Shown in pieces: positions 35,795 through 46,829 of a DNA stretch of 64,000 nt. Made by a program: the position numbers and the translations under genes. Positions within the stretch are counted from its first letter, which is position 1; each line of letters opens with the position of its first letter. Origin of the DNA: Heterostelium album PN500 (taxonomy: Eukaryota > Evosea > Eumycetozoa > Acytosteliales > Acytosteliaceae). The notes beneath the pieces were generated by a model. It saw only the letters and a list, made by a program, of their open reading frames with translations. It ran no database searches and was not told the origin of the DNA. The DNA lies in assembly GCF_000004825.1 (NCBI RefSeq), contig NW_008805075.1, positions 435,788 to 499,787 of the forward strand, given 5' to 3'.

Positions 35795-36443
35795 TTTTTT
35801 TAAATAAATAATAAAAAAAAACGAAAAATAAAATAAAAAAAACTGTAGTTTGTAAATATTTTAAATAATGTTATTAGAACTCTTTACATTCTTTGTTGAA
35901 AATTCATCTGGATGTCGTTGATTCTAAAATTTTTCTTTGGTAGTTTACTATCTTATTTCGATTGAGCTGAGAGTCCTTTAAGGAAAAGAATGGAAAACAG
36001 AGAAACACAGTATAAGAGATGCTCATACCTATTACAGCATACTAGGCTAGTAGATCATAAGACTAATATATATCCAACTCATAGATTAGCTGCGATCTAG
36101 ATAGATACTGATGCTGAAACATTCTGGAGAAATTGATATAATAAAATAACTATTGAAACATGACTATTTAGAAAATACGATTTCACAAAATTGATATATT
36201 ATTTGAAATTAATTCTATTCTATCTATTTCCTGTTTGATGAAAAGTGATAATTCAGAGGAACTCAAGTATTACCAACAACATATTATGATGAAAAAAAGA
36301 AAATGTTATTTTTGTGCTTAAAAATTTTTTTTTTTTTTTTTTTTTTTGATTTTTTTTTTTTATTGAAATTTTGAAAATCCCAATTTTCATTAATGTTGTA
36401 ATCACTTTTTCATTAGCTATTTTATATCTTCATTCATTTAAAA
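35795..36443. other. Intergenic region with oligo(T) promoter tract
   Basis: No gene. A 23-base T run followed closely by a second T run (36325-36361) lies about 90 bp before the mutase ATG, typical of dictyostelid core promoters. Confidence 0.6.
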
Positions 36444-38743
36444 ATGAATAAGTTAATAAATAATTCTATAACGAGAAATCTTATTAGAGTATGTTTATTT
36501 ATATCTATTTAAATATATATTTTGTTAATATATTAACATTTTTTCATTGATTATTATTGTTTGATTATTATTAGAGAAGTTATTGTCAAATAAATACTAC
36601 TACACCTGCTTTACCAAAGGAATGGATTGATTTAGCAAAGAAAGAGATTAAACATGATGACCCAGCAAAGAAGTTGACTTTTTCATCACCAGAGGGTATT
36701 CAAATCAAACCACTCTACATGAAAGAGGATGTAAAGAACGTTCAAGATGAAATTCCAGGTAAATTCCCGTTCACTCGTGGTCCCTATGCAACGATGTATT
36801 CGAATCGTCCATGGACTATTCGTCAGTACGCAGGTTTCAGTACTGCCGAAGAATCAAATAAATTCTACAAAAAGAACATGGCTGCCGGTCAGAAAGGTCT
36901 GTCGGTTGCATTCGATTTGGCAACACATCGTGGTTACGATTCCGATCATCCGAGAGTGGTCGGTGACGTCGGTATGGCCGGTGTCGCTATCGATTCCGTC
37001 GAAGACATGAAGATCCTATTCGATAGTATCCCGCTGAAGGACGTCTCCGTCTCGATGACTATGAACGGTGCTGTGTTGCCAGTGTTGGCAATGTATGTGG
37101 TCGCCGGTGAGGAGCAAGGCGCCAAACAAGCACAACTCAGCGGTACCATTCAAAACGATATTCTCAAGGAGTTCATGGTGAGAAATACATTCATCTATCC
37201 ACCAGAGCCATCGATGCGTATCATCAGTGACATTATGGCGTACACATCAAGAAACATGCCAAAGTACAACTCGATTTCAATCTCTGGTTATCACATGCAG
37301 GAAGCCGGTGCCGACATTGCGCTCGAGCTTGGATTCACAATTGCCGACGGTCTCGAGTATGCCAGATGCGGTATGCAAGCCGGTGTCACCGTCGATGAGA
37401 TTGCACCACGTTTCTCTTTCTTCTTTGGTATCGGAATGAATTTCTACATGGAGATTGCCAAGTTGAGAGCTGCACGTAGACTTTGGGCACACTGGGTAAA
37501 GAAGATCTTCAATCCAAAGGATGAGAAATCGTTGATGCTCAGAACACATTGTCAGACATCGGGATGGTCACTCACCGAGCAAGATCCATACAACAACGTC
37601 ATTAGAACCACTGTCGAAGCGATGGCTGCCGTTCTCGGTGGAACTCAGAGTTTGCACACCAACGCTCTCGACGAAGCCATCGGTTTGCCAACTGAATTCA
37701 GTGCAAGAGTAGCCAGAAACACCCAGTTGATTCTCCAAGAGGAGACTGGTATCCCAAGAATCATTGACCCATGGGGAGGTTCCTACGCAATGGAAGCACT
37801 CACCAACGAACTTGAGGCACGTGCTCAATCGATTATCGAGGAGGTTGAATCTATGGGTGGTATGTCAAAGGCTGTCGCCGAAGGTATGCCAAAGCGTAGA
37901 ATCGAAGAGTCTGCCGCCGGAAGACAAGCTAGAATCGATTCCGGTTCGGAAACTATCGTTGGTGTAAACAAGTATCGTTTGAAGAATGAAGATCCAATCG
38001 ATATCTTGGCAATCGACAACAAGATCGTAAGAAAATCGCAGATCGATCGTTTGGAGAAGATCAAGGCAACCAGAGACAACGATGCCTGCCAAAAGATTCT
38101 CGCCGAGATGACCGAGGCTGCCAGAAACAAGACTGGCAATCTTTTGGAGCTTGCTATCAAGGCCGCTCGTTTGAGATGTACTGTTGGTGAGATTTCCTAT
38201 GCATTGGAGACTGTCTACGGACGTTACAAGCCAACCCACTCCCTTGCAAGCGGTGCCTACAAGACCAACTATGGAAAGACCAACGAGATCGACAATGTTG
38301 TGTCAGAGGTCAAGCGTTTCACCGAAAAGTATGGTCGTCCACCACGTATTTTGGTTGCCAAAATGGGTCAAGACGGTCACGATCGTGGTGCCAAGGTTAT
38401 TGCTTCTGGATTCTCTGATTTAGGTTTCGATTGTGATGTCGGTCCCTTATTCTCCACTGCCAACGAAGTCGCTCGTCAAGCAATCGATGCTGACGTTCAC
38501 GTCGTTGGTATTAGTTCACAAGCAGCTGGTCACAAGACTTTGGTTCCAGAATTGATTGAAGAGCTCAAGAAGCTTGGTGCTGGTCATATTGCCGTTGTTT
38601 GTGGTGGTGTCATTCCAGCTCAAGATTACGATTTCCTCTATAAGGCTGGTGTTGCCGATATCTTTGGTCCTGGAACTAAAGTTACTGATGCTGCAATCAA
38701 CGTTATCAAGGCTGTCGAAGAGAATCTTGAAAAACAAAAATAA
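36444..38743 (+). CDS. mut: Methylmalonyl-CoA mutase, mitochondrial
   Basis: Two exons, 36444-36488 and 36575-38743, give about 737 aa. The enzyme interconverts (R)-methylmalonyl-CoA and succinyl-CoA with adenosylcobalamin, in catabolism of branched-chain amino acids and odd-chain fatty acids. The substrate-binding TIM barrel carries [26 protein letters not shown] and [16 protein letters not shown]. The C-terminal B12 domain has DGHDRG with the axial His at about residue 617, then SSQAAGH and VVCGGVIP. The first exon ([15 protein letters not shown]) is a basic, acid-free presequence fitting mitochondrial import; the splice falls immediately after it. Length matches human MUT (750 aa). Codon use is rich in C-ending codons, suggesting good expression. 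Its stop is about 100 bp from the stop of the convergent kinase gene. Confidence 0.97.
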
Positions 38744-38841
38744 ACAACAACACAAATTATTATTATTACTTTTAAGAACAAAAAAAAAAAACATTTCTTA
38801 GTTGTTTTTTTTATTTTTATTGATTCATTAATACACTATAT

Positions 38842-40932
38842 CTATATATGACCTTCAAAACCTTCAAAAGAAGAATCACTATTATCTTGAGATGTTGAAA
38901 GTTTTAGATCGGTTTCTTTGTGGTCGGTTCGATGCGATATAAAACTAGAGAGATGATAGAATGGTCCAAATCCTTGTCTTTGTGCTATGATATTCCAATC
39001 GATGTCTGAAAACCAAGAATGATTCTTAATCTCATTGACTCCCATATGTGAACCTATTCTGTGATCCTGATTGAAATGCAGCAGCTTCTCAATTAGATCT
39101 TTACATTGGCTGGACAGGTGGGAAGGGAAATCAATTTTTCTCGAATTATCATCTCCATTCAAAAAGTTTGCTATACTATTGGTGCTGCATTCATTCTGAT
39201 CTGGATCCAATGCAAAAGGTGGATTCCCAACGATCATTTCGAATAAAACAATACCAATCGACCAGTAATCGACTGCTTTTCCATGACCTTTTGATAACAT
39301 TATTTCCGGTGCCATATAATCAATAGTACCTAATAATTAAATAATAATAATATTGGTAAGTAAATGAATTGAACTTATAATCTAATTATTTGTCTAATAA
39401 TAAGACGACATACCACAAACACTCATTGTTTTTTCATTAATTCTCTTTGCAAAACCAAAATCAGCGAGTTTTATATGTCCATCTATATCAACCAATACAT
39501 TCTCTGGTTTTAAATCTCTATATACAATATTTTGTTGGTGAAGATAATCGATTGCCAATATTATCTCTGCTATAATCATCTTTGCAACTCTCTCTTCGAT
39601 TTGATTCTCTGATCTTATATAATTAAATAATTCTCCTTTGTCAATATATTCCATAACAAAATATAAATAGGTTGATGATTTATAAGTAGCATATCTAAAA
39701 TTAAAACATAGCAATTATTAGTATACATCCTCTAAACAGATCTAAAAATGATTACCTATTTTATCTTACAATTTTACAATGAAAGGATTTGATATGGATA
39801 ACATAATATTTTTCTCATTCAATATATGTTCAATTTGTTTTGCATGTGTAATCCTGTTTCTATTCAAAATCTTTAAACAAAAATGATTTCCAGTTTGATT
39901 GTGGACGATTTTAAAGACCGTGCCAAATGACCCTGATCCAATCTCTGAAAGTAATGTAAAATGATTAAGGCAAGTGGAACTCCAATCGATTTGATTTACA
40001 TGAAATATTGGTTGTGGTACTAGCTCCAATGGGGTAAAAACATAGTTAAAAGGGGAAGGAAGGTAATTGTTGTTGCGAGTTGGAATACAAATAGGTGTGT
40101 TTTGATTGGAATACGATTGTGAATTCGATAGATTCTGAATTGGTATTTGGATGGATATTGGTGTTGTTTGTGTTGGTCTATTTACATAGCTATTGGTGTC
40201 ATCCAATAGAAATAAGGGAGGTGGAGGTGAAGTTGATTGTTGGTGTGGTTGTTGTGCATAGTATTTTGTAAACTGTAGAGAAGGTGAACTCAATGACAGC
40301 ATTTGTGCTTTCTGTGCAACCAAAGTTGGTGAAGTAGTTGGATATGGTGTTTTTTTTGGTCTGGTTTTCGGTGACTTTAAATTAAAAGATCTCTGTTGTT
40401 GTAATTGCTGTTGTTGCTGTTGCTGTTGTTGTTGAATTTGTATATTTAATTGTTGTCTTTGACTAACTGTCATGCTATCCATTAAATGATGAGGAGGTGA
40501 TAGTGAAAAAGGTGCGAGTGGTGGCGATGATGGTGGTGGAGTTTTTATATTGACTGGATAGGATTGTTGATGTTGACCGATATCTTGGCTATATGAGTGA
40601 TTTTCGGCAATAAAAACGTTTCCTTCATTATATTTTTCGATATTGTCAATCAGAGAATAAATAATGGATTTGGCAACTTTGACTTGAGATTTTACGTTGA
40701 AATGTGAGTCATTTATATTTAGAATCTAAAATATAAAATTTGATAGTCATGTCAGTTAAAATGTCAAAGTGTGTTGGTCGCCAATCAACTTGGATAGAAT
40801 AAGAAGAATCTTTACACTAATCATTTCCTCTAAAAGTTTCAAAGACTGTGTAGATAAAATATAAAGTTTATCAACAATGGTTGTTGTTGAATAGTTTTGC
40901 GAACTAAATATATCTTGACTAGAGCTAGACAT
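38842..40932 (-). CDS. AGC-family Ser/Thr protein kinase
   Basis: Four exons (40932-40816, 40725-39770, 39694-39414, 39329-38842) give about 613 aa. The N-terminal ~290 residues are Ser/Pro/Gln-rich with a poly-Gln run. The kinase domain starts near residue 295: glycine loop GSGSFGTV (302-309), Lys324 in [13 protein letters not shown] (catalytic Asp about 418), DFG (about 436-438) and MAPEIML. The substitution of Tyr for His in YRDLKPEN, the text [12 protein letters not shown] and [21 protein letters not shown], and a C-terminal extension with FGPFYHL all point to the PKA/PKG/AKT (AGC) group. A Ser/Thr-rich tail follows the kinase. The exact subfamily and activator are unclear. It is convergent with the mutase gene. 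Confidence 0.9.
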
Positions 40933-41340
40933 TGTTTGGTAAATGGTTTGAAAGAAATATGAACATATTATACTCTTTTTTTGTTTTTTTTTTCTCTCTG
41001 TCTATCAATCTATCTTTAAAATAATTAAATAGACATTAACAATAAATAAATTAAAAAAACACTAAAAGGTGATTGGGTTATTAACGTGAAATAAAATAGC
41101 TATCCATCTATTCATTTTCAACACTTTTATTTCGCACATTTAACGTTGAAAATGGGTTTTTTGATCACGCAGCGGGATCTGAAAAATCTCACAATTTTTT
41201 TGTTTATCAAACCTTTTTTCTATTATTAGCATTTTTTTGACATTATTGCTCGCTCACATAATATTGATAAAAACAATAATAAATAAAAAAACAAACAATA
41301 ACAATAAAATAAGAAATCAATAGACACTTTGTTTTAAATC
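40933..41340. other. Intergenic region
   Basis: AT-rich 0.4 kb containing the kinase promoter and the 3' end of the multi-zinc-finger gene; nothing else seen. Confidence 0.6.
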
Positions 41341-44300
41341 TTATTTATTGGTATTATACTTTAACATAATATTATTATGATATCGTGAGTGTTCCTTCCA
41401 CATTAATGATTGATGCTCTTTAGTACAAAAATAGGTAGCATATCCTGTTTTAGCACAATTATAACATTCTAAAATTGATTCCTCACCACAATAACTAAAT
41501 AATAAAAGTAATAATAAATCGATCGATTAGTTAGTTAGTTGAAAGAGAGTGTTTAACGAATGGTAGTTAGTGTTAAGTTTACTTACCAACAAGGTCTTTG
41601 AGGTGGATGTGAAAATTTGTATTTTTCAATGACTGATTCTCTTGCTTTTTGTTTGTCTTTTTCGAATTGTTCTGCGGTTTGTTGTTGTTGAAGTTGTTGC
41701 TGTTGGATTTGTTGTTGTTGTAGCAGATGTAATTGTTGAGGTGTTGTGAGTTGTGGGTTTTGGAAGTTTAATGATGACGATGGTTGATTCTTTTGTTGTT
41801 GTTGTTGTTGTGGATAGTATGAGGTTGGTTGCATAGAGGTTTGGAATGGTTTGAATGATGATGTAAACTGAGAAGTGTTATTATTGTTATTGTATGGAGA
41901 GTATAGTCCTTGATAATAATCATTGGTTGGCGATGATTGACGGAAAAGTGTGTTATCTGGTGTAAACAATGAAGATATGCTGCTAATATTATTATTGGTA
42001 TTTGTATTCTCTTGTGATACCGCTGGCGATAGATAGCTATTGCCATTGGCAGAGAAAGCAGAGGACCAACCAAATATAGGATCTTGTGAAAATGTATTGC
42101 TGTTAAGTAGGTTACTGGTAACTGGTGTTGATTGATCTAAATAGCTAGAAGTATTTACAAAACCTGGTTGCGAAAACATATTATAATATTGATATTGTTG
42201 TGAAATATTATTTTGTTCTTGTTGTTGTTGCTGTTGTTGTTGTTGTTGTTGAATCGAATTAATTTGTTGACTATTATTGTTAAGTTGACTAATTGGATTG
42301 TTATTATTATTATTATTTTGAATTGGTGTTATATTTGATAGACCTGCTAGCTTTGAAATGGTTTGTTGTTGGAGTGTTATTGGTGTTACTGGGATTGGTG
42401 TTGGTGTTGGTGTTGTTGTTGTTGGTTGTGAAATTTTAGATTTAGTTGGAGAAGTCGTCAAAATTGGTGAGGATGGGGTGGTAGAAGGCGGTGAAACATT
42501 CAACTGTGAACTAGTATTGGCGCTATTGGTGTTTGGTGTATTCGATGGCTGCTTTAGTTTTGATTTCGATTTGGAAACTTGGTTTAATGATGGATACTCT
42601 TCTTCATAATGCTCTGGTTGGATTGGTTGTGTTGGTTGTGGAATCTGTTGAATTGGTATTGATTGGAGTGGTTGTGTTGGTAGCTGCAAAATGTTAACAG
42701 GTTGATTGGTAAGACTATTGGAAAGCAACTGAGCAAATGGATTATTAATATTATTAATATTTTGTGAAATCTGAGTGTATGGAGGAGGCGATGACGAGGA
42801 GGGTGCCGTTGTACCATTGACTACTGCTGTTGGTAAATTGAGATGAGCGCTAGAGAAATGAACGGCAGAGCTAGATGAAGAAATAGATTGTTGTTGTAGT
42901 TGTGGTTGTTGTTGTTGTTGTTGTTGTAAAGGAGGTGAAGGTGTTGTTGATGGTGGAATAACATTTGAAATTGAAATCGATTGAGCTGAGTTATTTAAAG
43001 AAATCTTTTGTTGTTGTTGTTGTTGTTGTTGATTAGTTTGTTGTTGTTGCTGTTGAATAACCTGTTGTTGGTTATCTGATTGTATTGATAACTTATTTTC
43101 ATTCTTCTTCTTTTCTGATGCGTTGGTAGTTGTTGGTTCTTTCTTTGAGGGAGTCGATGGTAACACTTGAGAAGCTGGCAAATCCTCGGAGCTAGAATCT
43201 TTTTGATAGCTGGTTTGAATGCTAAGTTTCTTTGACTTTTTGCCTGGAACCGACCACTCGTTGTCGTTGTTGCCGTTGGGTGCGGTGTAAGGAGTCTCAC
43301 ACATTGAACAATTTGGTACGTTATCGTTGATAAAAGTACATAGATTACATCTCCACTGACCGGGTTTCAAATCGACAAACTCGTCTGGATCGCCACCGGC
43401 ACCACCACTACCACCATTGGCGCTGTTGTTGCTCTCGTTGGCCTTTGCGGTGACATTCGAGTTGTACTCGTCAAAGTAGGCATCGGAAAGCGGTGCACCG
43501 TACTCTGAGAGAGTGTCGGCCATTCCTTCGATCTTTGGGAGAATCTTGTTCAACTGGAATAGCAGTTTCTCTCTGTTTGACTCGCTGATCACCGGTTTCT
43601 GTTCGTTCTGAGCTAAAACATCAGGACCAACCGAAGATCCACGCGACGACGATAGTTTGTCGGACTGTGTAACGAATGGCATCTCCTCAATATACTGAAT
43701 AGCCTCTACAACCTGTTGATGAAAACGTATAACTGATTTCTGAGCTGTTGTCAACTTTGAGGCAATCTTTTCATCTAAAAACGAATGATTAGCAGTATCC
43801 GAGTTTCTAGCATTCCTTTGTGGTAATTTAATATCTTTAAATTCTGAAATATCTGGTTATTTTTTAAACAAACAACAACAACAACAATTTATTAATATAA
43901 TATCTATTATACTGGTAATTAATAAACTTACTATTTCTTAATTTAGTTAATCTATCTTTTACATGACGAAGTTTACAATGTTTCTCTAAAAGATTAAAAA
44001 CTTGTTCGTATGTCAAATCCTCTTCCTCCTTTGGTAACAATTGATTCCATTCACTCCAAATCGATGTGATAACTTCTTCAATCTAAACCGTTATTTGAAA
44101 AAATTGGAACAGATTAATTTTCAATTTCAAAAAAAAAAAAAAAAAAAAAAAAAAGTCGTCTTTTTTTTTTTTGCCAAAAATGTTAACACAACAACTTACC
44201 TCCATCTCAACTAATTTACCTCTACGCTTAGCTTGACAGCTCTTATTCTTAAGATTTCTGTCACCTAAAACTACAAGGCAATCGGCTTTTGAATTGGTTA

Positions 44301-45371
44301 TAATCTCTGCAAGATTCTCTGTTTTTATACCTGACGATTATTGATTTTTAATTTAGTTGTTAAAATAATGTTGTTTTGTTGTTGTTTAGTTTGTTTTGTT
44401 ATTGTTAACATACTTTGAGAGTTTTCTTCGGTTTTAAGAAAAACATCGATTCCACCTTCTAAAAATTGGTTTTGAACTTCTTTTGCAAAACGTAATACAC
44501 GTGCGTCGGATGCATAGAGGACGACCAACTGTAGAAATGGACGACGACCAGCCATGCGTGAGGGATTAGATCTGCAGTGATACGAGATGAACTCTTCCGA
44601 GTCGTCGAGTGTCAAACTGTTGAGAGGAAGTGATGTTAGAGATTGTTGCAACTGTTGTTGAGATAAAGCGATTAATCCTGGACTCTGTAAAGACGACGAC
44701 GAAGACGATATCAAAGGGTTGGGTAATGAAGTAGGTTGTGGAAATGGAAGTGGTGCTGGTACTGTATTACTATTACTATTGCTATTACTGTTATTCAGAT
44801 CGATCTTTTTACTATGCTTACTATTGTCTCCACCTATACTATTACTGCTGCTATCATTATTATTGTTTATTAAATTACTTTTTACATTGTTATTGCTGTT
44901 GTTATTGTTGTTATTGTTAAAAGAGGAAGAAGAAGAAGAAGAAGAACTTGGTATTGGTGGATGTAAAGGAAGTGAATTACTTTGTTGTTGTTGTTGTTGA
45001 AGTGAAAATTGTGGTGGATGCAGTATTGGATTGGGTAAGAGAGATGGCGATTGTGGAAGGTTGTTTGGCGAGGATGTAGTGGGAGTATGCGAGAATCTAC
45101 AAGAGTCACCTAGTTTGCAGGTGCCAGATTTATAGTATTTACAAACAACAGGATATCTAGTTGTATTACTACTACTGCTATTGGTGGTTGAGTTTGCTAC
45201 TGAAGCAGAACCACCCGACGATGAACTTGCATGTGTATTGTTGCTGTTGTTTGAAGAAAGAACAGCGGGCCATTCTTTAGTGGTAGCGGTGGTTGTAGTG
45301 GTCGTTGTTGTTGAACTATTATTATTATTATTAGATATCACCGAATGATGATGATGCTGTTTTATATTCAT
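41341..45371 (-). CDS. Large multidomain zinc-finger protein (CCCH, anticodon-binding-like, RanBP2-type, MYND-like)
   Basis: Five exons (45371-44414, 44330-44200, 44082-43932, 43843-41587, 41494-41341) splice in one frame to about 1216 aa. In order: a CCCH finger near residues 77-97 (CKYYKSGTCKLGDSCRFSH, C-x7-C-x5-C-x3-H), suggesting RNA binding; an alpha/beta segment about 275-365 (LQLVVLYASDARVLRFAKEV...DVFLKTEENSQ...ADCLVVLGDRN) that looks like the anticodon-binding fold of class II tRNA synthetases; a RanBP2-type finger about 577-595 (WRCNLCTFINDNVPNCSMC); a very long Gln/Asn/Ser/Pro-rich region; and a C-terminal MYND-like finger (about 1165-1205: CCYCGEESILECYNCAKTGYATYFC...H...H). Low complexity between domains makes exon limits there easy but orthology hard. 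A role in RNA or ribonucleoprotein regulation is inferred; I recognise no named orthologue. Confidence 0.82.
44129..44172. repeat. Poly(A)26 / poly(T)12 inverted pair in an intron
   Basis: A 26-base A run, the hexamer GTCGTC and a 12-base T run lie within the intron between the second and third exons of the multi-zinc-finger gene. It could form an A-T hairpin. Confidence 0.8.
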
Positions 45372-45726
45372 TATTCTTACTACTAATATATTATTCTTTC
45401 AAAAATAAAACAATTTCAATTCAAAAATGATAAAAAATAGATTAGATAGATAGATACAAGAAAGATAGAGATAATTTTACTTGTTGTTGTTTTGTTTTTG
45501 TTTTTGTTTTTTTTTATTTTTATTTTTTTCTATTTTTTTGTTTTTTTTTTTTATTTTAGTTTTTTTTTTTATTTTGAAAAAAAATAATTAAAAAAATAAA
45601 AAGAACTGAATTGAATTCGATCGTTTCAAATTTCAGCTTGTTTTTGGGTTTTTTTTTTCATTTTCAAATTTCAAAAACAACAAAATTGTTTTTAATTTTT
45701 AATTTAATTTTTTATTTTTTAATTGT

Positions 45727-46829
45727 TCAATTGATAATTGACATGTTGAAAGATTTGGGTGTTAGAATGATTGGCAGTTGTTGCTCGATATCATAATGGT
45801 TTGCGCTATTTTTTTTGGGTGAAGTTGAAGATGATGATGATCCTCTGGTGTATGGATGCATTCTCGACTGACTTGAAGACAAGCTTGGGACATGGAATCG
45901 GTTTCCATTGTCAACACCTTCCAACCATGGATCTATTTTTCCGTCTCTTAGTTTCCAAAATCCATTTTGACCCAGTGATCCTGAACCAGATTCAAATGTA
46001 GTTTTACTATGTGATAGCTATTATTTGATATCAAGTTAAACACATGTTAGTTACCGAATTTCGGTTTAAACTACTTAATATTAATTTAAAAATCATCACT
46101 TACCATATCTTGTATTTGTTTATGCCAATTGTCACATTTCTTTTTATCGAGTGAGAGTAGTTCCCAGTGACACTCTATGAATCTATATACATCATTTTTT
46201 AGCGAGAAGAATGAAGTTGATTGTACAAAGGTGAGAGAGTAGAATACAACTTTCATGATGGTCGCCCAAGTAGGAGACTTTTCAAGAATCCTTGGTTTTC
46301 CATTGGCGCAGAGAACACACTGCGATCCGTAGGTGCATGCTATTTTTTCGGGTGGTGGAGCACACTGTGATTTCGAGTGTTTGGTTTTTGGTTTCTTTTT
46401 CGAGAGCTTTGGCGAGATCGACGGTGAGGACTTTGGTGAGATCTGGTAGAGTTCAACATCAAAGTCTTCTTCGTCCGAGGAGGAACATCCAACGAAAATC
46501 GAGGAGTCGGAACTGTTAAGAGATCTCGGAAGTTGATGGAATGAATTGTCACTATCGGATGATATATCGCTGCTGTCAATTAGAAACTGGTTATTCGAGT
46601 GATCCTCAAACAATGGATTGCTTGGAATGCAATATTTCGGTAACTCCTTGAGGTATGACGACTGGTGATGATTATTATTTTTGGTCTCTTTAGTTAATAG
46701 TTCAATGGATGGAAGTACATTGTTTTGACTGAGAGTTGGTACGATATGATAAGATGATAGCTCTTTTAGGTTGATCAACATAAGAGAGCATATTTCTTCA
46801 TCGTTTGGATTGTGATTCAATTTTTGCAT
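45727..46829 (-). CDS. Protein with a forkhead-like winged helix
   Basis: Two exons, 46829-46104 and 46017-45727, join in phase 0 to about 338 aa. The N-terminal ~165 residues are acidic and Ser-rich with a basic Lys/Ser/Pro patch (about 150-165). Residues about 186-270 read like a forkhead domain: PTWATIMKVVFYSL (helix 1), a small-residue turn, FFSLKNDVYRFIECHW (helix 2), WHKQIQDMLSHSKTTFE (recognition helix; forkheads have WQNSIRHNLSxNxxF), then GSLGQNGFWKL (forkheads have GKGSYWxL). The splice falls inside the recognition helix. A short Cys-containing segment (CAPPP...CTYGSQCVLC) precedes it. Nuclear DNA binding is inferred. The ATG at 46829 is chosen because the open frame upstream is AT-rich leader. 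What else it could be: another winged-helix family. Confidence 0.75.

Noticed and set aside
35900-36070. Possible structured RNA after the LRR gene
   Set aside because: Less AT-rich than the flanks, but no tRNA box, snRNA motif or convincing stem was found.
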